Notes: a model not told the origin generated them from the letters alone. Counted from the stretch's first letter, positions 43,274 through 56,347 are shown. The stretch is 64,000 nucleotides of DNA from Brevibacterium sanguinis (GCF_003315415.1 NZ_QNSB01000003.1:248001-312000); one strand, 5' to 3'. Numbers and translations are program-made.

Positions 43274-44590
43274 TCAGTCCTCAGAGTCCAGCATGGCTTC
43301 CCACAGCTGCGCGAACTCGGGCAGGGTTTTGGCCACGGTGCCGGCGTTCTCGATGACGAGTCCGGAGACCTTGAGGCCGATGACGGCTCCGGCCATGACC
43401 ATGCGGTGGTCATGGTAGGTGTGCCACGTGCCCGGTCGCAGATGGGAGCCGGTGATCGTCAGGGCGGCGGGGTGCTCCTCGACATCGGCGCCGATCGCGC
43501 CGAGTTCCCGTCGCAGGGCCGAGAGCCGGTCGGTCTCGTGACCGCGCAGGTGCCCGATCCCGCGCAGGTGCGAGGTGCCGGGGGCCAGCGCCGCCAGTGC
43601 CGCGACGACGGGAGTGAGCTCCCCGATCGCCGAGAGATCGAGGTCGACGGGGCGCAGCCGCCTCGGTCCCGTCACGGTCAGTCCGGAGCGGTCGAAGCTC
43701 ACGGTGCCGCCGAACGCCACGGCGATGGCCCTGAACCCGTCCCCGGCCTGGGTCGTGTGGGCCGGCCAGTCGGGGATCGTGACCCGGCCGTGGGTGGCCA
43801 GGGCCGCTGCCAGGAACGCCGCGGCGTTGGACAGGTCGGGCTCGACCTGGACGTCGAGACCGCGCGGCAGCCCGGGCTCGACGACCCAGTGCTCCGGTTC
43901 GGGCTCGGTGACGTCGACGCCGGCGTCGGCGAGGACTTCGAGCGTCATGTCGACGTGGGCGCGGCTGGGCACCGAATCGCCGCTGTGGACGAGGTCGAGA
44001 CCCAACGGCATCACCGGCGCGGCGAGGAGCAGACCCGACACGAACTGGCTCGAGGCGCTCGCATCGATGTCCAGGTGACCGCCGCGCAGCGCCGAACCCG
44101 CATGGATCGTCAGCGGCAGCGACCCCGAGTCGGAGGAGATCTGCGCACCGAGGCGGGTGAGCGCCTCGATCGTCACGCCCATCGGGCGAACGCGGGCCTG
44201 CGGATCCCCGTCGACGTGGACCTCACGTCCGGTCGCCGCCGCGACCGGTGGGACGAAGCGCATGACGGTTCCGGCCAGTCCGCAGTCGATGCTCACGGCG
44301 GACGAATCGCCCGAGGTGAAGTCGATGGGCCGGATGTGCAGGTCTGACTCGACCTCTTCGATCCGGGCACCGAGCGCCCGGAGTGCCGAGACCATGAGAA
44401 GGGTGTCGCGGCTGCGCAGCCAGCCGCGTACGACCGAACTCGATTCGGCCACCGCCGCGAGGACGAGATAGCGGTTGGTCAGCGACTTGGACCCGGGGAC
44501 CTCGACGATCGCGTCGAGGGCCGACGCGGCGACGGGCGCCGTCCAGTCCTGGGATGGGGCAGGGGGTGTCTCAGTCGACGCCAAGGGCAC
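43274..44590 (-). CDS. aroA: 3-phosphoshikimate 1-carboxyvinyltransferase (EPSP synthase)
   Basis: 438 aa. VPGSKSLTNRYLVLAAVA at the N-terminus, DCGLAGTVMRFVPPVAAATG (variant of the NAGTxxR loop, here CGLAGTVMR), RVRPMGVTIEALTRLGAQI, and GHETDRLSALRRELGAIGADVEE, HTYHDHRMVMAGAVIGL late in the sequence. It catalyses step 6 of the shikimate pathway. Starts with a GTG at 44590, so the gene overlaps the DoxX stop by 20 nt; a ribosome-binding site is weak (CAGGC). Confidence 0.93.
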   Translation of the reverse strand: MPLASTETPPAPSQDWTAPVAASALDAIVEVPGSKSLTNRYLVLAAVAESSSVVRGWLRSRDTLLMVSALRALGARIEEVESDLHIRPIDFTSGDSSAVSIDCGLAGTVMRFVPPVAAATGREVHVDGDPQARVRPMGVTIEALTRLGAQISSDSGSLPLTIHAGSALRGGHLDIDASASSQFVSGLLLAAPVMPLGLDLVHSGDSVPSRAHVDMTLEVLADAGVDVTEPEPEHWVVEPGLPRGLDVQVEPDLSNAAAFLAAALATHGRVTIPDWPAHTTQAGDGFRAIAVAFGGTVSFDRSGLTVTGPRRLRPVDLDLSAIGELTPVVAALAALAPGTSHLRGIGHLRGHETDRLSALRRELGAIGADVEEHPAALTITGSHLRPGTWHTYHDHRMVMAGAVIGLKVSGLVIENAGTVAKTLPEFAQLWEAMLDSED

Positions 44591-45068
44591 TCATTGCCTG
44601 ATGAGAGGTCTTCTCCACCGACGACCACAGGTCCTCGGCCGCGTGCTGGGTGCGCCACCACAGTCCGGGCTTGCCGGCCGTGTCGACGCTGGCGAGCAGG
44701 GCGCCGCCGAGCAGCGAGGTGCGGATGAGGGTCCGCTCGAGGCGTTCGCGCTTCTCGGCCTTCGACGTCGCCTTCTCCGCGGCGATGTTCTCACCCACCG
44801 TGTCGAGCAGGTAGGTGGCGACGAGGATCGTCGCGCTCGTCCGCGGGAAGCGGCCGATCGCGAGCAGTGAACCGGCGGCGACCTGCGCCGCACCGGACGC
44901 CTTCGCCAGCGTCGACGCCTCGACGGGGATGTCGACGTTCTTCCGGGCGAGGGCGAGCAGGGGGGAGATCGTGGCGGTCGCCGACTCGGGGTGGCGCAGA
45001 CGGTCGATCCCGTTGCTGATGTAGCCGGCTGCCAGCATGGGCCGGGCGAAGAATCGAATGGGAGACAC
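44571..45068 (-). CDS. DoxX family membrane protein
   Basis: 165 aa. FARPMLAAGYISNGIDRLRHP is the DoxX opening, followed by four hydrophobic segments such as AAQVAAGSLLAIGRFPRTSATILVA. Members take part in thiol or redox stress defence, and mycobacterial DoxX forms a complex with SodA and SseA. It lies beside the divergent oxidative-stress operon sigH-rshA. GTG start at 45068; AGGAAGGA lies 5 nt upstream. Confidence 0.82.
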   Translation of the reverse strand: MSPIRFFARPMLAAGYISNGIDRLRHPESATATISPLLALARKNVDIPVEASTLAKASGAAQVAAGSLLAIGRFPRTSATILVATYLLDTVGENIAAEKATSKAEKRERLERTLIRTSLLGGALLASVDTAGKPGLWWRTQHAAEDLWSSVEKTSHQAMSALGVD

Positions 45069-45127
45069 AGTGGTCCTTCCTGGCGATGTCGTCGGGCATC
45101 TCTCCGGCTAGCATAACCGTTCACGGG

Positions 45128-45154
45128 GAATAGTGGGACCGGGCGCCGGTGTTG
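45128..45154 (+). promoter_or_regulatory. SigH-type autoregulated promoter
   Basis: GGAAT (45128-45132), 19 bp, GTT (45152-45154) matches the SigR/SigH consensus GGAAT-N17-20-GTT. It points toward sigH and suggests positive autoregulation under thiol stress, as in Streptomyces and Mycobacterium. Confidence 0.65.
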
Positions 45155-45235
45155 ACCCGAAGAGGCAAGGGACCGCGAACCGCCGGTGAGGGGCCCTGCC
45201 GCGAAAGTCAGACGGCGTCGATGGAGGAGAAGTCT

Positions 45236-45892
45236 GTGGGTTCCACTGCTGTCCTGGAGAGAACGGGCGTACCATTGACTGTGATGACCGAATCAGTCAA
45301 GGAAGTCCCCGAGACGGCGGCCGAGCGCTCGGCCCGTTTCGAGCGCGACGCTCTGGAATATCTCAATCAGCTCTATGCCGCCGCGCTGCGGATGACGAGG
45401 AACCCGGCCGATGCCGAGGACCTGGTGCAGGAGGCCTACGCCAAGGCGTACGCCGCGTTCCACCAGTACACCCCGGGCACGAATCTCAAGGCCTGGCTGT
45501 ACCGGATCCTCACGAACACCTTCATCAACAACTACCGCAAGAAGCAGCGGCAGCCGCAGGAGCACGGCAGCGAGGACATCGAGGACTGGCAGATCGCCCA
45601 GGCGGCCAGCCACACCTCCTCCGAAGGCCGTTCGGCCGAGCTCGAGGCGCTCGATCATCTGCCGGACTCCGACGTCAAGGACGCCCTGTCGGCCCTGCCG
45701 GAGGACTTCCGGATGGTCGTCTACTACGCCGACGTCGAGGGGCTGCCGTACAAGGAGATCGCCGAGATCATGGAGACCCCGATCGGCACCGTGATGTCGC
45801 GGCTCCACCGCGGGCGTCGCCAACTGCGGGAGATGCTGGCCGACTACGCCGTCGACCGTGGATACGTCAGAGGCGAAGGGGGCTCGAGATGA
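45236..45892 (+). CDS. sigH: ECF sigma factor SigH/SigR (thiol-oxidative stress)
   Basis: 218 aa. sigma-2 region [24 protein letters not shown] and [23 protein letters not shown]; sigma-4 region [41 protein letters not shown]. It matches mycobacterial SigH throughout. The GTG at 45236 has GGAGGAG 6 nt upstream and is used here. A second start at ATG 45284 (MTESVKE) has TACCAT 8 nt before it and may be a separate leaderless start, giving two isoforms. The ATG of rshA overlaps the stop (ATGA). Confidence 0.9.
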   Translation: MGSTAVLERTGVPLTVMTESVKEVPETAAERSARFERDALEYLNQLYAAALRMTRNPADAEDLVQEAYAKAYAAFHQYTPGTNLKAWLYRILTNTFINNYRKKQRQPQEHGSEDIEDWQIAQAASHTSSEGRSAELEALDHLPDSDVKDALSALPEDFRMVVYYADVEGLPYKEIAEIMETPIGTVMSRLHRGRRQLREMLADYAVDRGYVRGEGGSR

Positions 45893-46170
45893 GCGATCAG
45901 GACTGCTGTGAGAGCGTGCGGGCGGAATCGCTCATGCGCATCTATCACTACCTCGACGGTGAGCTGACGACGACGGAGATCAAGGAGATCTCGGTCCACC
46001 TCGAGAAGTGCCCGGCCTGCCACGACGAGTACGAGATCGAGGCGCTGCTCAAGGAGCTGGTGCGCCGGTCGTGCAGTCGCGAGCAGGCCCCGCTGGGCCT
46101 GCGGGAGAAGATCCGACGCCGGATCGCCGTCGAGCAGAGGACGTGGCAGAACGGACCCGCCCGCACCTGA
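45889..46170 (+). CDS. rshA: Zinc-dependent anti-sigma factor RshA/RsrA
   Basis: 93 aa ZAS domain. HLEKCPAC is the HxxxCxxC zinc motif, with further Cys in DCCESV and SCSREQ near the ends, so oxidation can form disulphides and free the sigma factor. It holds SigH in the cytoplasm until thiol stress. It is translationally coupled to sigH. Confidence 0.92.
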   Translation: MSDQDCCESVRAESLMRIYHYLDGELTTTEIKEISVHLEKCPACHDEYEIEALLKELVRRSCSREQAPLGLREKIRRRIAVEQRTWQNGPART

Positions 46171-46181
46171 TCGGCGCGGGG

Positions 46182-46228
46182 ACGACGAAGGCGGGGAGAG
46201 CATTCCATGCTCTCCCCGCCTTCGTCGT
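46182..46228. terminator. 22-bp perfect-stem terminator between rshA and bL37
   Basis: Left arm 46182-46203, loop TCC, right arm 46207-46228; perfect complementarity over all 22 bp. It serves both convergent genes. The stem is the longest in the window. Confidence 0.85.
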
Positions 46229-46238
46229 ATCCGGTGCG

Positions 46239-46313
46239 TCAGCTGTTGGGACGCTTGCCGTGGTTCGCCTTGCTGTTGCGACGGTCACGACGCTTACGGC
46301 CACGCTTGCTCAT
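46239..46313 (-). CDS. Ribosomal protein bL37 (AURKAIP1/COX24 domain)
   Basis: 24 aa, MSKRGRKRRDRRNSKANHGK plus RPNS, then TGA. This is essentially identical to the actinobacterial 50S protein bL37 seen in the M. smegmatis ribosome structure, and its position beside rshA is conserved. AAGGAG lies 7 nt before the ATG at 46313. It is too short for ordinary gene finders and easily missed. It binds 23S rRNA near the decoding-linked inter-subunit side. Confidence 0.93.
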   Translation of the reverse strand: MSKRGRKRRDRRNSKANHGKRPNS

Positions 46314-46404
46314 AGCAGTACTCCTTCGATAGACGGTTCATTCTTTCATGCCCGGCTGACCGGGGCAAAGCGGTATCACGGCCGGCCCGGTCCCTCGCCC
46401 GCTG

Positions 46405-47015
46405 TCAGTCGTCGCCGAGGACGTCCTCGACCCCGAGCCATTCGAACCACCCGCGGTGGAGCACGAGCCAGGCGAGCAGGCCATAGCCCTCCTGGGCGGG
46501 CAGATGATCGCGCGACGAGGCGATCTCACGCTGCCAGACGGGATGGCCGAGCAGCGGGGTGAAGGTGTCGACGTAGGCGATGCCACGGCGCTTGGCGACA
46601 TCGACGAAGCTCGTGTTGAGCTCGGCGATCCCCCGATTGCGCTCGGATCCGTGCTCGGGAGGCGGCCCGACGACGAACGTCGAGACCTTCCTGGCCAGCG
46701 CCTCGTCGAGGACATTGGCGACGTCGAGGCGGGCGCGGGCCACCGAGCGCCCGGAATCGAGATCCCCCGCACCGAGGGCGAGCACCAGACGATTGTCGCC
46801 GTCCGAGGTGAAGCGCAGGGAGGATTCGGCCATCGCCCGGGCATGGAGCCCCGCCGAGTCCTCACCGGGCACCGCGAGCGGGTAGGTGCGCAGGTGGGGG
46901 AGGCTGGGCAGGGTCCGGGCGGTCACCCGTCCCACCCAGCCGAGACCACGACCATCACCGTGGCCGGCGACCAGGGGGCCGCCGACCACGGTGATCGTCG
47001 TGGGACGCTCGGAGC

Positions 47016-47019
<4 letters not shown>
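46405..47019 (-). CDS. SGNH/GDSL-like hydrolase lacking the catalytic Ser
   Basis: 204 aa. TITVVGGPLVAGHGDGRGLGWVGRV corresponds to block I of SGNH hydrolases, in which relatives read GDxLVAGxGD, but Gly-Pro occupies the positions expected for the Asp-Ser pair. LVLALGAGDL (block III, N replaced), DVAKRRGIAYVDTFTPL and SSRDHLPAQEGYGLLA (block V with His) follow. Probably binding rather than hydrolytic, or relying on other residues. GTG start at 47019 overlaps the kgd stop by 4 nt. Confidence 0.72.
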
Positions 47020-50771
<3,752 letters not shown>

Positions 50772-50831
50772 GGCGTTGATCGCCTACTTCCTGCTTCAAG
50801 GATGTGAGTTTGAACGACAGCACCAGCCTAA

Positions 50832-52331
<1,500 letters not shown>

Positions 52332-52347
52332 GCGCTTCGCGAGTTGC

Positions 52348-52353
52348 TAAAAT
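52348..52353 (+). promoter_or_regulatory. -10 element for the leader reading frame
   Basis: TAAAAT, close to consensus, ends 6 nt before the ATG of the small leader reading frame, the same spacing as the other leaderless starts in the window. Confidence 0.6.
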
Positions 52354-52359
52354 CACGTC

Positions 52360-52473
52360 ATGCCCAGTGACAGTCCCAGCCGGCGGGAAGCCGGCGCCCC
52401 AGACGACGACCCCCATCCCCCTGGGGGGAATCGACCACTGATCCCCATCCCGAAGGGTGGGGGACTGCACTGA
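52360..52473 (+). CDS. Putative leader peptide of the DUF21-CBS operon, 37 aa
   Basis: I do not recognise a family. ATG to TGA of 37 codons, with 9 Pro and an acidic/proline block (PDDDPHPPGG, residues 14-23). Its -10 hexamer is 6 nt upstream, so it would be leaderless. The TGA overlaps the ATG of the next gene (TGATG), which is ideal for coupling. Its RNA can pair with itself at several places and covers the next gene's ribosome-binding site. Enterobacterial MgtL is a proline-rich Mg2+-sensing leader peptide, and acidic/Pro runs destabilise ribosomes in E. coli; both make a sensing role plausible here, but that is inference. Confidence 0.45.
   Translation: MPSDSPSRREAGAPDDDPHPPGGNRPLIPIPKGGGLH
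52443..52462 (+). promoter_or_regulatory. Hairpin masking the ribosome-binding site of the DUF21-CBS gene
   Basis: CCCCATCCC (52443-52451) pairs with GGGTGGGG (52455-52462) around a GAA loop with one bulge. The 3' strand contains the Shine-Dalgarno-like purine run of the gene at 52473. A second CCCCATCCC copy (52411-52419) could compete for the same strand, and CAGTCCC (52371-52377) pairs with GGGACTG (52461-52467), so alternative folds exist. Confidence 0.45.
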
Positions 52474-53807
52474 TGGAATGGCTGTTCCTCGCCCTCGCCC
52501 TCATCCTCATCCTCGGCACCGGTGTCTTCGTCGCCGCGGAGTTCTCCCTCCTCACCCTTGACCGGCACACCGCCGATAAGGCCGTCGAGGCCGGTGTCGT
52601 CGGCGCCAAGACCCTGCGCCGATCGATGGCCCACCTGTCGACCCAGCTCTCGGCCGCCCAGGTCGGCATCACCATCACCACGCTGCTCACCGGCTACCTC
52701 ATGGAGCCGTCCCTGGGCAAACTGCTCGCCCCGGTGTTCGAGGCCTGGGGGGTCAGTCCGGGCCTGTCCGCTCCTCTGGCCCTGACGCTGGCCCTCATCG
52801 TCTCGACCGTGCTCTCGATGATCTTCGGCGAGCTCGTGCCCAAGAACCTCGCGATCGCCGTCCCCCTGGGGACGGGGCGGATCGCGGCCCCGCTCCAGTA
52901 CGCGTTCTCCGTCGTCTTCAAACCCGTCATCGTCACCCTCAACGGGACCGCGAACAAGATCCTCAGGTCCATGGGCATCGAACCGCAGGAGGAGGGCTCC
53001 GTGGGCCGTTCGCCCGAGGAGCTGACCTCCCTCGTCCGGCACTCCGCCGAGGAGGGTGTGCTCGACGAGCAGACCGCGGGACTGCTCGAGCGCACCCTCA
53101 GCTTCTCCGAGCGCACCGCCGAGGACGTCATGACCCCGCGGACGAGGATGTCCTCGGTGTCGAAGGACACGACCGCGAGGCAGATCATCGAACAGGCGCG
53201 GGACACGGGCTACTCCCGCTTCCCCGTCGCCGGGGAGGACAAGGACCACATCCTCGGCGTCGTCCATGTCAAGCAGGCTTTCGCGGTGCCGCTGGCCAAT
53301 CGCGACGACGCCTATGCCGGGGGGCTGATGACCGACGTCACCGAGATCCCGGAGACCCTGCGGCTCGATCCGCTCCTCATGGAGCTGCGGGCCAAGGGCA
53401 TGCAGATGGCCGTCGTCGTCGACGAGTTCGGCGGCACCGCGGGGGTCGTCACCCTCGAGGACGTCGTCGAGGAGCTCGTCGGGGAGGTCGCCGACGAACA
53501 CGATCGGATGCGCGTGGCCGCCCGGCCGGCCCGGGACGGCACGTGGATCGTGCCCGGCCAGCTGCGGCCCGACGAGGTGTCGGCGACGATCGGCCTGTCG
53601 ATCCCCGAGGACTCGGACTACGAGACGCTCGCCGGATTCGTGCTCATGGAGCTCGGACGCATCCCGGTGCCCGGCGACGAGGTCCGCACGGACGGGGCCC
53701 TGATCCGCGTGGAGCGGATGCACGGCCGCCGGATCGAGAGGCTGCGGGTCGCCCTCGACACCCCGGGCGACCGCCGCGGCGGGGGAGGTGAGACCGATGA
53801 GCGCTGA
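52473..53807 (+). CDS. DUF21-CBS-CorC/HlyC membrane protein (CNNM/CorC family), first copy
   Basis: 444 aa. DUF21 membrane domain with hydrophobic segments near residues 1-25, 60-80, 93-120 and a GELVPKNLAIAVP motif; a CBS pair (about 205-330) beginning RTAEDVMTPRTRMSSV; and a C-terminal CorC_HlyC domain (about 345-435) with RVERMHGRRIERLRV. CNNM/CorC proteins move Mg2+ (Na+-driven export or Mg2+/Co2+ efflux). In mycobacteria a pair of such genes (Rv1842c-Rv1841c) lies next to guaB1. Overlaps the second copy by 11 bp. Confidence 0.88.
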   Translation: MEWLFLALALILILGTGVFVAAEFSLLTLDRHTADKAVEAGVVGAKTLRRSMAHLSTQLSAAQVGITITTLLTGYLMEPSLGKLLAPVFEAWGVSPGLSAPLALTLALIVSTVLSMIFGELVPKNLAIAVPLGTGRIAAPLQYAFSVVFKPVIVTLNGTANKILRSMGIEPQEEGSVGRSPEELTSLVRHSAEEGVLDEQTAGLLERTLSFSERTAEDVMTPRTRMSSVSKDTTARQIIEQARDTGYSRFPVAGEDKDHILGVVHVKQAFAVPLANRDDAYAGGLMTDVTEIPETLRLDPLLMELRAKGMQMAVVVDEFGGTAGVVTLEDVVEELVGEVADEHDRMRVAARPARDGTWIVPGQLRPDEVSATIGLSIPEDSDYETLAGFVLMELGRIPVPGDEVRTDGALIRVERMHGRRIERLRVALDTPGDRRGGGGETDER

Positions 53808-54852
53808 CTGGTTCGGGCTGATCTGGCTCGTCGTCCTCCTCCTGGGCAATTCGTTCTTCGTCGCGGCCGAGTTCGCCGTCGTCGCCGCCAAGCGCTCCCA
53901 GATCGAGCCGCAGGCGCACGCGGGCTCGGGGGCCGCCAGGACCGCGCTCTACGCCATGGAGCACGTGTCGCTCATGCTCGCGATCTGCCAGCTCGGCATC
54001 ACCGTGTGCTCGCTGCTGCTGGGCAATGTCGCGGAGCCGGCCATCCACCATCTGCTCGAGGGCCCGCTCCACGGTCTGGGCATCCCGGCCGCCCTGTCCT
54101 CGACGATCTCCTTCATCCTCGCTCTCGGCGTCGTCACCTATCTCCACGTCGTCATCGGGGAGATGGTGCCGAAGAACATCGCACTGGCGACCTCCGCCCG
54201 GGCCGTGATGCTGCTGGCGCCGCCGCTCGTGTTCCTGTCGCGGCTGTTCGGCTTCGTCATCCGTCCGCTCAACGGCCTGGCCAATTCGATCCTCCGGCTG
54301 CTCAAGGTCGAACCGCGCGACGAGGTCAATGAGGCGTTCACGATCGAGCAGGTGGAGTCGATCGTCGCGGAGTCGAAGCGGGAAGGTCTGCTCAGCGACG
54401 ACACCGGGCTGCTCAAGGGCGCCCTGGAGTTCAGCGACAAGACCGCGGCCGACATCATGGTGCCGATGTCCGAGCTCATCACGATCACCGCAGAGGTGAC
54501 GCCGGGAGAGCTCGCGACCACGGTCGGCAGGACCGGATTCTCCCGGTACTTCGTTGTCGATGCCGACGGGTATCCCCAGGAGTACCTCCACATCAAGGAC
54601 GTCCTCTACGCCGAGCGCGAGGACGAGTACGACGCGCCGGTTCCGGCGAAGCGGTTTCGTCCCCTGTTCACGGTCATGGCCGATGACGAGGTCGAGGAGG
54701 CGCTTGCCCAGATGCAGAAGGTCGGGATCCACGTCGCCCGGGTGCTGTCGTCGGAGGAGACGACCCTCGGCGTCCTGTTCCTCGAGGACGTGCTCGAGGA
54801 GCTCGTCGGCGAGGTCCAGGACGCGATGCAGCGCCAGCGCCATGAGCGGTGA
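53797..54852 (+). CDS. DUF21-CBS membrane protein (CNNM/CorC family), second copy
   Basis: 351 aa. DUF21 with VIGEMVPKNIALATSARAV, then the CBS pair: KTAADIMVPMSELITI, and ends LEDVLEELVGEVQDAMQ, so the CorC_HlyC C-terminal domain of its neighbour is missing. Probably works together with the first copy as a heteromeric Mg2+/ion transporter, as both are always paired. ATG at 53797 with GGAGG 8 nt upstream; the start lies within the last codons of the previous gene. Confidence 0.87.
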   Translation: MSADWFGLIWLVVLLLGNSFFVAAEFAVVAAKRSQIEPQAHAGSGAARTALYAMEHVSLMLAICQLGITVCSLLLGNVAEPAIHHLLEGPLHGLGIPAALSSTISFILALGVVTYLHVVIGEMVPKNIALATSARAVMLLAPPLVFLSRLFGFVIRPLNGLANSILRLLKVEPRDEVNEAFTIEQVESIVAESKREGLLSDDTGLLKGALEFSDKTAADIMVPMSELITITAEVTPGELATTVGRTGFSRYFVVDADGYPQEYLHIKDVLYAEREDEYDAPVPAKRFRPLFTVMADDEVEEALAQMQKVGIHVARVLSSEETTLGVLFLEDVLEELVGEVQDAMQRQRHER

Positions 54853-54951
54853 GTCGCAGGAGACGTCCAGATGGCAGGGCGCCTTGCTCCGTGACATCTC
54901 CCACAACTGCCCTTCCGGCTGTGTCGGGGGTCACGGTATGTCGACCGAAGT

Positions 54952-55046
54952 GTAACGACGGATAACGAATCGGGTGACGCAGGTCACTTCCCGGACCCCC
55001 TCTGTGGACCAGTTGCGACACGACTGTGACCGTCATCGCTGGTCAC
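54952..55046. promoter_or_regulatory. GTnAC half-site array
   Basis: GTAAC (54952), ATAAC (54962) and GTGAC (54974) lie in tandem 10-12 bp apart, then inverted GTCAC copies at 54983 and 55043 and TGTGAC at 55025. Response regulators of cell-wall genes in actinobacteria (MtrA type) use such repeated half-sites. CRP/GlxR-like TGTGA is an alternative reading. Confidence 0.4.
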
Positions 55047-55066
55047 GGCTTCAGTATGAACGAAAA

Positions 55067-55095
55067 GTGACATTATGTAACGGGTTCGTTATAGT
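55067..55095 (+). promoter_or_regulatory. Promoter of the M15 peptidase gene
   Basis: GTGACA (55067-55072), 17 bp, TATAGT (55090-55095). Transcription should start near 55102, giving a 65-70-nt leader. Confidence 0.65.
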
Positions 55096-55113
55096 GTTGT
55101 GACATAAGCTTTT

Positions 55114-55142
55114 CGGGCGCCGGGACTGGTCCACGGCGCCCG
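55114..55142 (+). promoter_or_regulatory. 5'-UTR hairpin upstream of the M15 peptidase gene
   Basis: CGGGCGCCG (55114-55122) pairs perfectly with CGGCGCCCG (55134-55142), with a further inner GGA/TCC. It lies about 12 nt after the inferred transcription start. There is no T-run, so it is more likely an mRNA-stability or regulatory element than a terminator. Confidence 0.55.
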
Positions 55143-55168
55143 ATGTACGGACAACAGTACGGAGTGAT

Positions 55169-56176
55169 ATGTCGAGTGATTCCTCGACCGCAGCAGCGCC
55201 GGTGCGCCGTCGCGATCTGCGCCACCAGCACGCCTCCTCCCGCGTCACCCTGACAGGCTCCCGGCCGGCTGCGACAGCGGTGTCCCAGACGTCCACCACC
55301 ACGGCGACGCTCTCGCCCCGCCGCGCGGCGATGGCCGCTGAGGCCCGGGCGGCCGCCGGATCCCCGCGTCGCGAGGCCATGGCCCGTCAGGCGGAGGGGT
55401 TGAGCGACGGCTGGACCGATCGGGCCATCGCCGCTCAGCCCGGGGGCCGCGGTTCGGACGGCACCCTGCTGCGCTCGGTGCGCCGCAAGCGCGCCACGAC
55501 CATCTCCGCCCTGGCGACGGTCTCCGTCACCGGCACCGCCATCGCCGCAGTGATGATCGCCGGCAACATGGGCGGTGAGCAGGAGGTCAAGGTCGACACG
55601 ACCGCCGCCGACACGCAGACCAAGGCGATCAACGCCGAGACGGTCTCGGCGGACATCGACGTCTCCGATGAGAAGACGACCATGGCGATCGGCGCTCCGA
55701 GCGCCACCCAGTCCAAGGTCAAGGCCGCCTCGCGGGCGATCAAGAAGTCGGCGCTGCCCGGCTGCAGCGGTGAGGCGCCCAAGGGCGAGGCCTCCAACGG
55801 CGAGGTCCCCGAGGAATGGCTGTGCGAGATCGGCATCGGCGACCACAAGCTGCGCGCCGACGCCGCCGTGGCCTTCGCGAAGATGAACGCGAAGTACAAG
55901 AAGGAGACCGGCAAGAACCTCACGGTGACGGACTCGTACCGGTCGCTCGAGGCGCAGGTCTCCGTGGCGTCGCGCAAGCCCGGATTCGCCGCCCGTCCCG
56001 GCACGTCCAACCACGGTTGGGGCATCGCCGTCGACCTCGACACGGCCCAGTACGACTGGCTCGAGGCCAACGCCGGGGAGTTCGGCTGGGAGAACCCGGA
56101 CTGGGCGAAGCGCAACTCCTACGAGCTCTGGCACTGGGAGTACGTGCCCGGCCGCAAGGACATGAAGGGCGCCTGA
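55169..56176 (+). CDS. D-alanyl-D-alanine carboxypeptidase-like protein, VanY/M15B
   Basis: 335 aa. A cytoplasmic Arg/Ala/Ser-rich N-terminus (about 105 residues) precedes one membrane segment, TISALATVSVTGTAIAAVMIAGN (about 110-132). The external part carries a linker and the M15B catalytic domain: TVTDSYRSLEAQVSV, TSNHGWGIAVDLD (His and Asp zinc ligands) and ELWHWEYVPG (third His). It likely trims peptidoglycan peptides. CGGAG lies 4 nt before the ATG. The long cytoplasmic tail is unusual and could be a phosphorylation or regulator-binding region. Confidence 0.85.
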   Translation: MSSDSSTAAAPVRRRDLRHQHASSRVTLTGSRPAATAVSQTSTTTATLSPRRAAMAAEARAAAGSPRREAMARQAEGLSDGWTDRAIAAQPGGRGSDGTLLRSVRRKRATTISALATVSVTGTAIAAVMIAGNMGGEQEVKVDTTAADTQTKAINAETVSADIDVSDEKTTMAIGAPSATQSKVKAASRAIKKSALPGCSGEAPKGEASNGEVPEEWLCEIGIGDHKLRADAAVAFAKMNAKYKKETGKNLTVTDSYRSLEAQVSVASRKPGFAARPGTSNHGWGIAVDLDTAQYDWLEANAGEFGWENPDWAKRNSYELWHWEYVPGRKDMKGA

Positions 56177-56184
56177 GGAGCCTC

Positions 56185-56230
56185 GGACCGCGTGCAGCCG
56201 GACGACCGGCGGCACGCGGTCCGCCGTTTT
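56185..56230 (+). terminator. Terminator of the M15 peptidase gene
   Basis: 11-bp perfect stem GGACCGCGTGC / GCACGCGGTCC (56185-56195 with 56212-56222), then TTTT at 56227-56230. Confidence 0.75.
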
Positions 56231-56268
56231 GGGTCCTGATGCACGGTTCTGGTAGGATTGCATCCGTT

Positions 56269-56344
56269 GCCCGCGTAGCTCAGTGGATAGAGCGTCTGCC
56301 TCCGGAGCAGAAGGTCGTAGGTTCGAATCCTGTCGCGGGCACCA
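56269..56344 (+). tRNA. tRNA-Arg (CCG)
   Basis: 76 nt with encoded CCA (56342-56344). GCCCGCG acceptor pairs with CGCGGGC; loop CTCCGGA gives anticodon CCG, reading CGG. TTCGAAT T-loop. TAGGAT is upstream. In mycobacteria a tRNA-Arg also precedes argS-lysA. Confidence 0.96.
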
Positions 56345-56347
56345 CAC

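Larger units (their letters stand above)
54853..55168. other. 316-bp regulatory region upstream of the M15 peptidase gene
   Basis: No convincing gene. It holds an array of GTnAC half-sites, a good -35/-10 promoter and a strong 5'-UTR hairpin, described separately. Confidence 0.65.

Noticed and set aside
45149..45283. GTG at 45149 as the sigH start
   Set aside because: It lies inside the SigH-type promoter itself, upstream of the expected transcription start; 45236 has a strong ribosome-binding site.
55050..55110. dif/XerCD site around GACATTATGT and TTGTGACATAA
   Set aside because: The sequence fits only half of a dif core by eye and overlaps a good promoter with half-sites of a regulator.
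55114..55142. c-di-AMP (ydaO) riboswitch upstream of the M15 peptidase
   Set aside because: The inferred leader of 65-70 nt is too short for the ydaO fold and lacks its conserved pseudoknot sequences.
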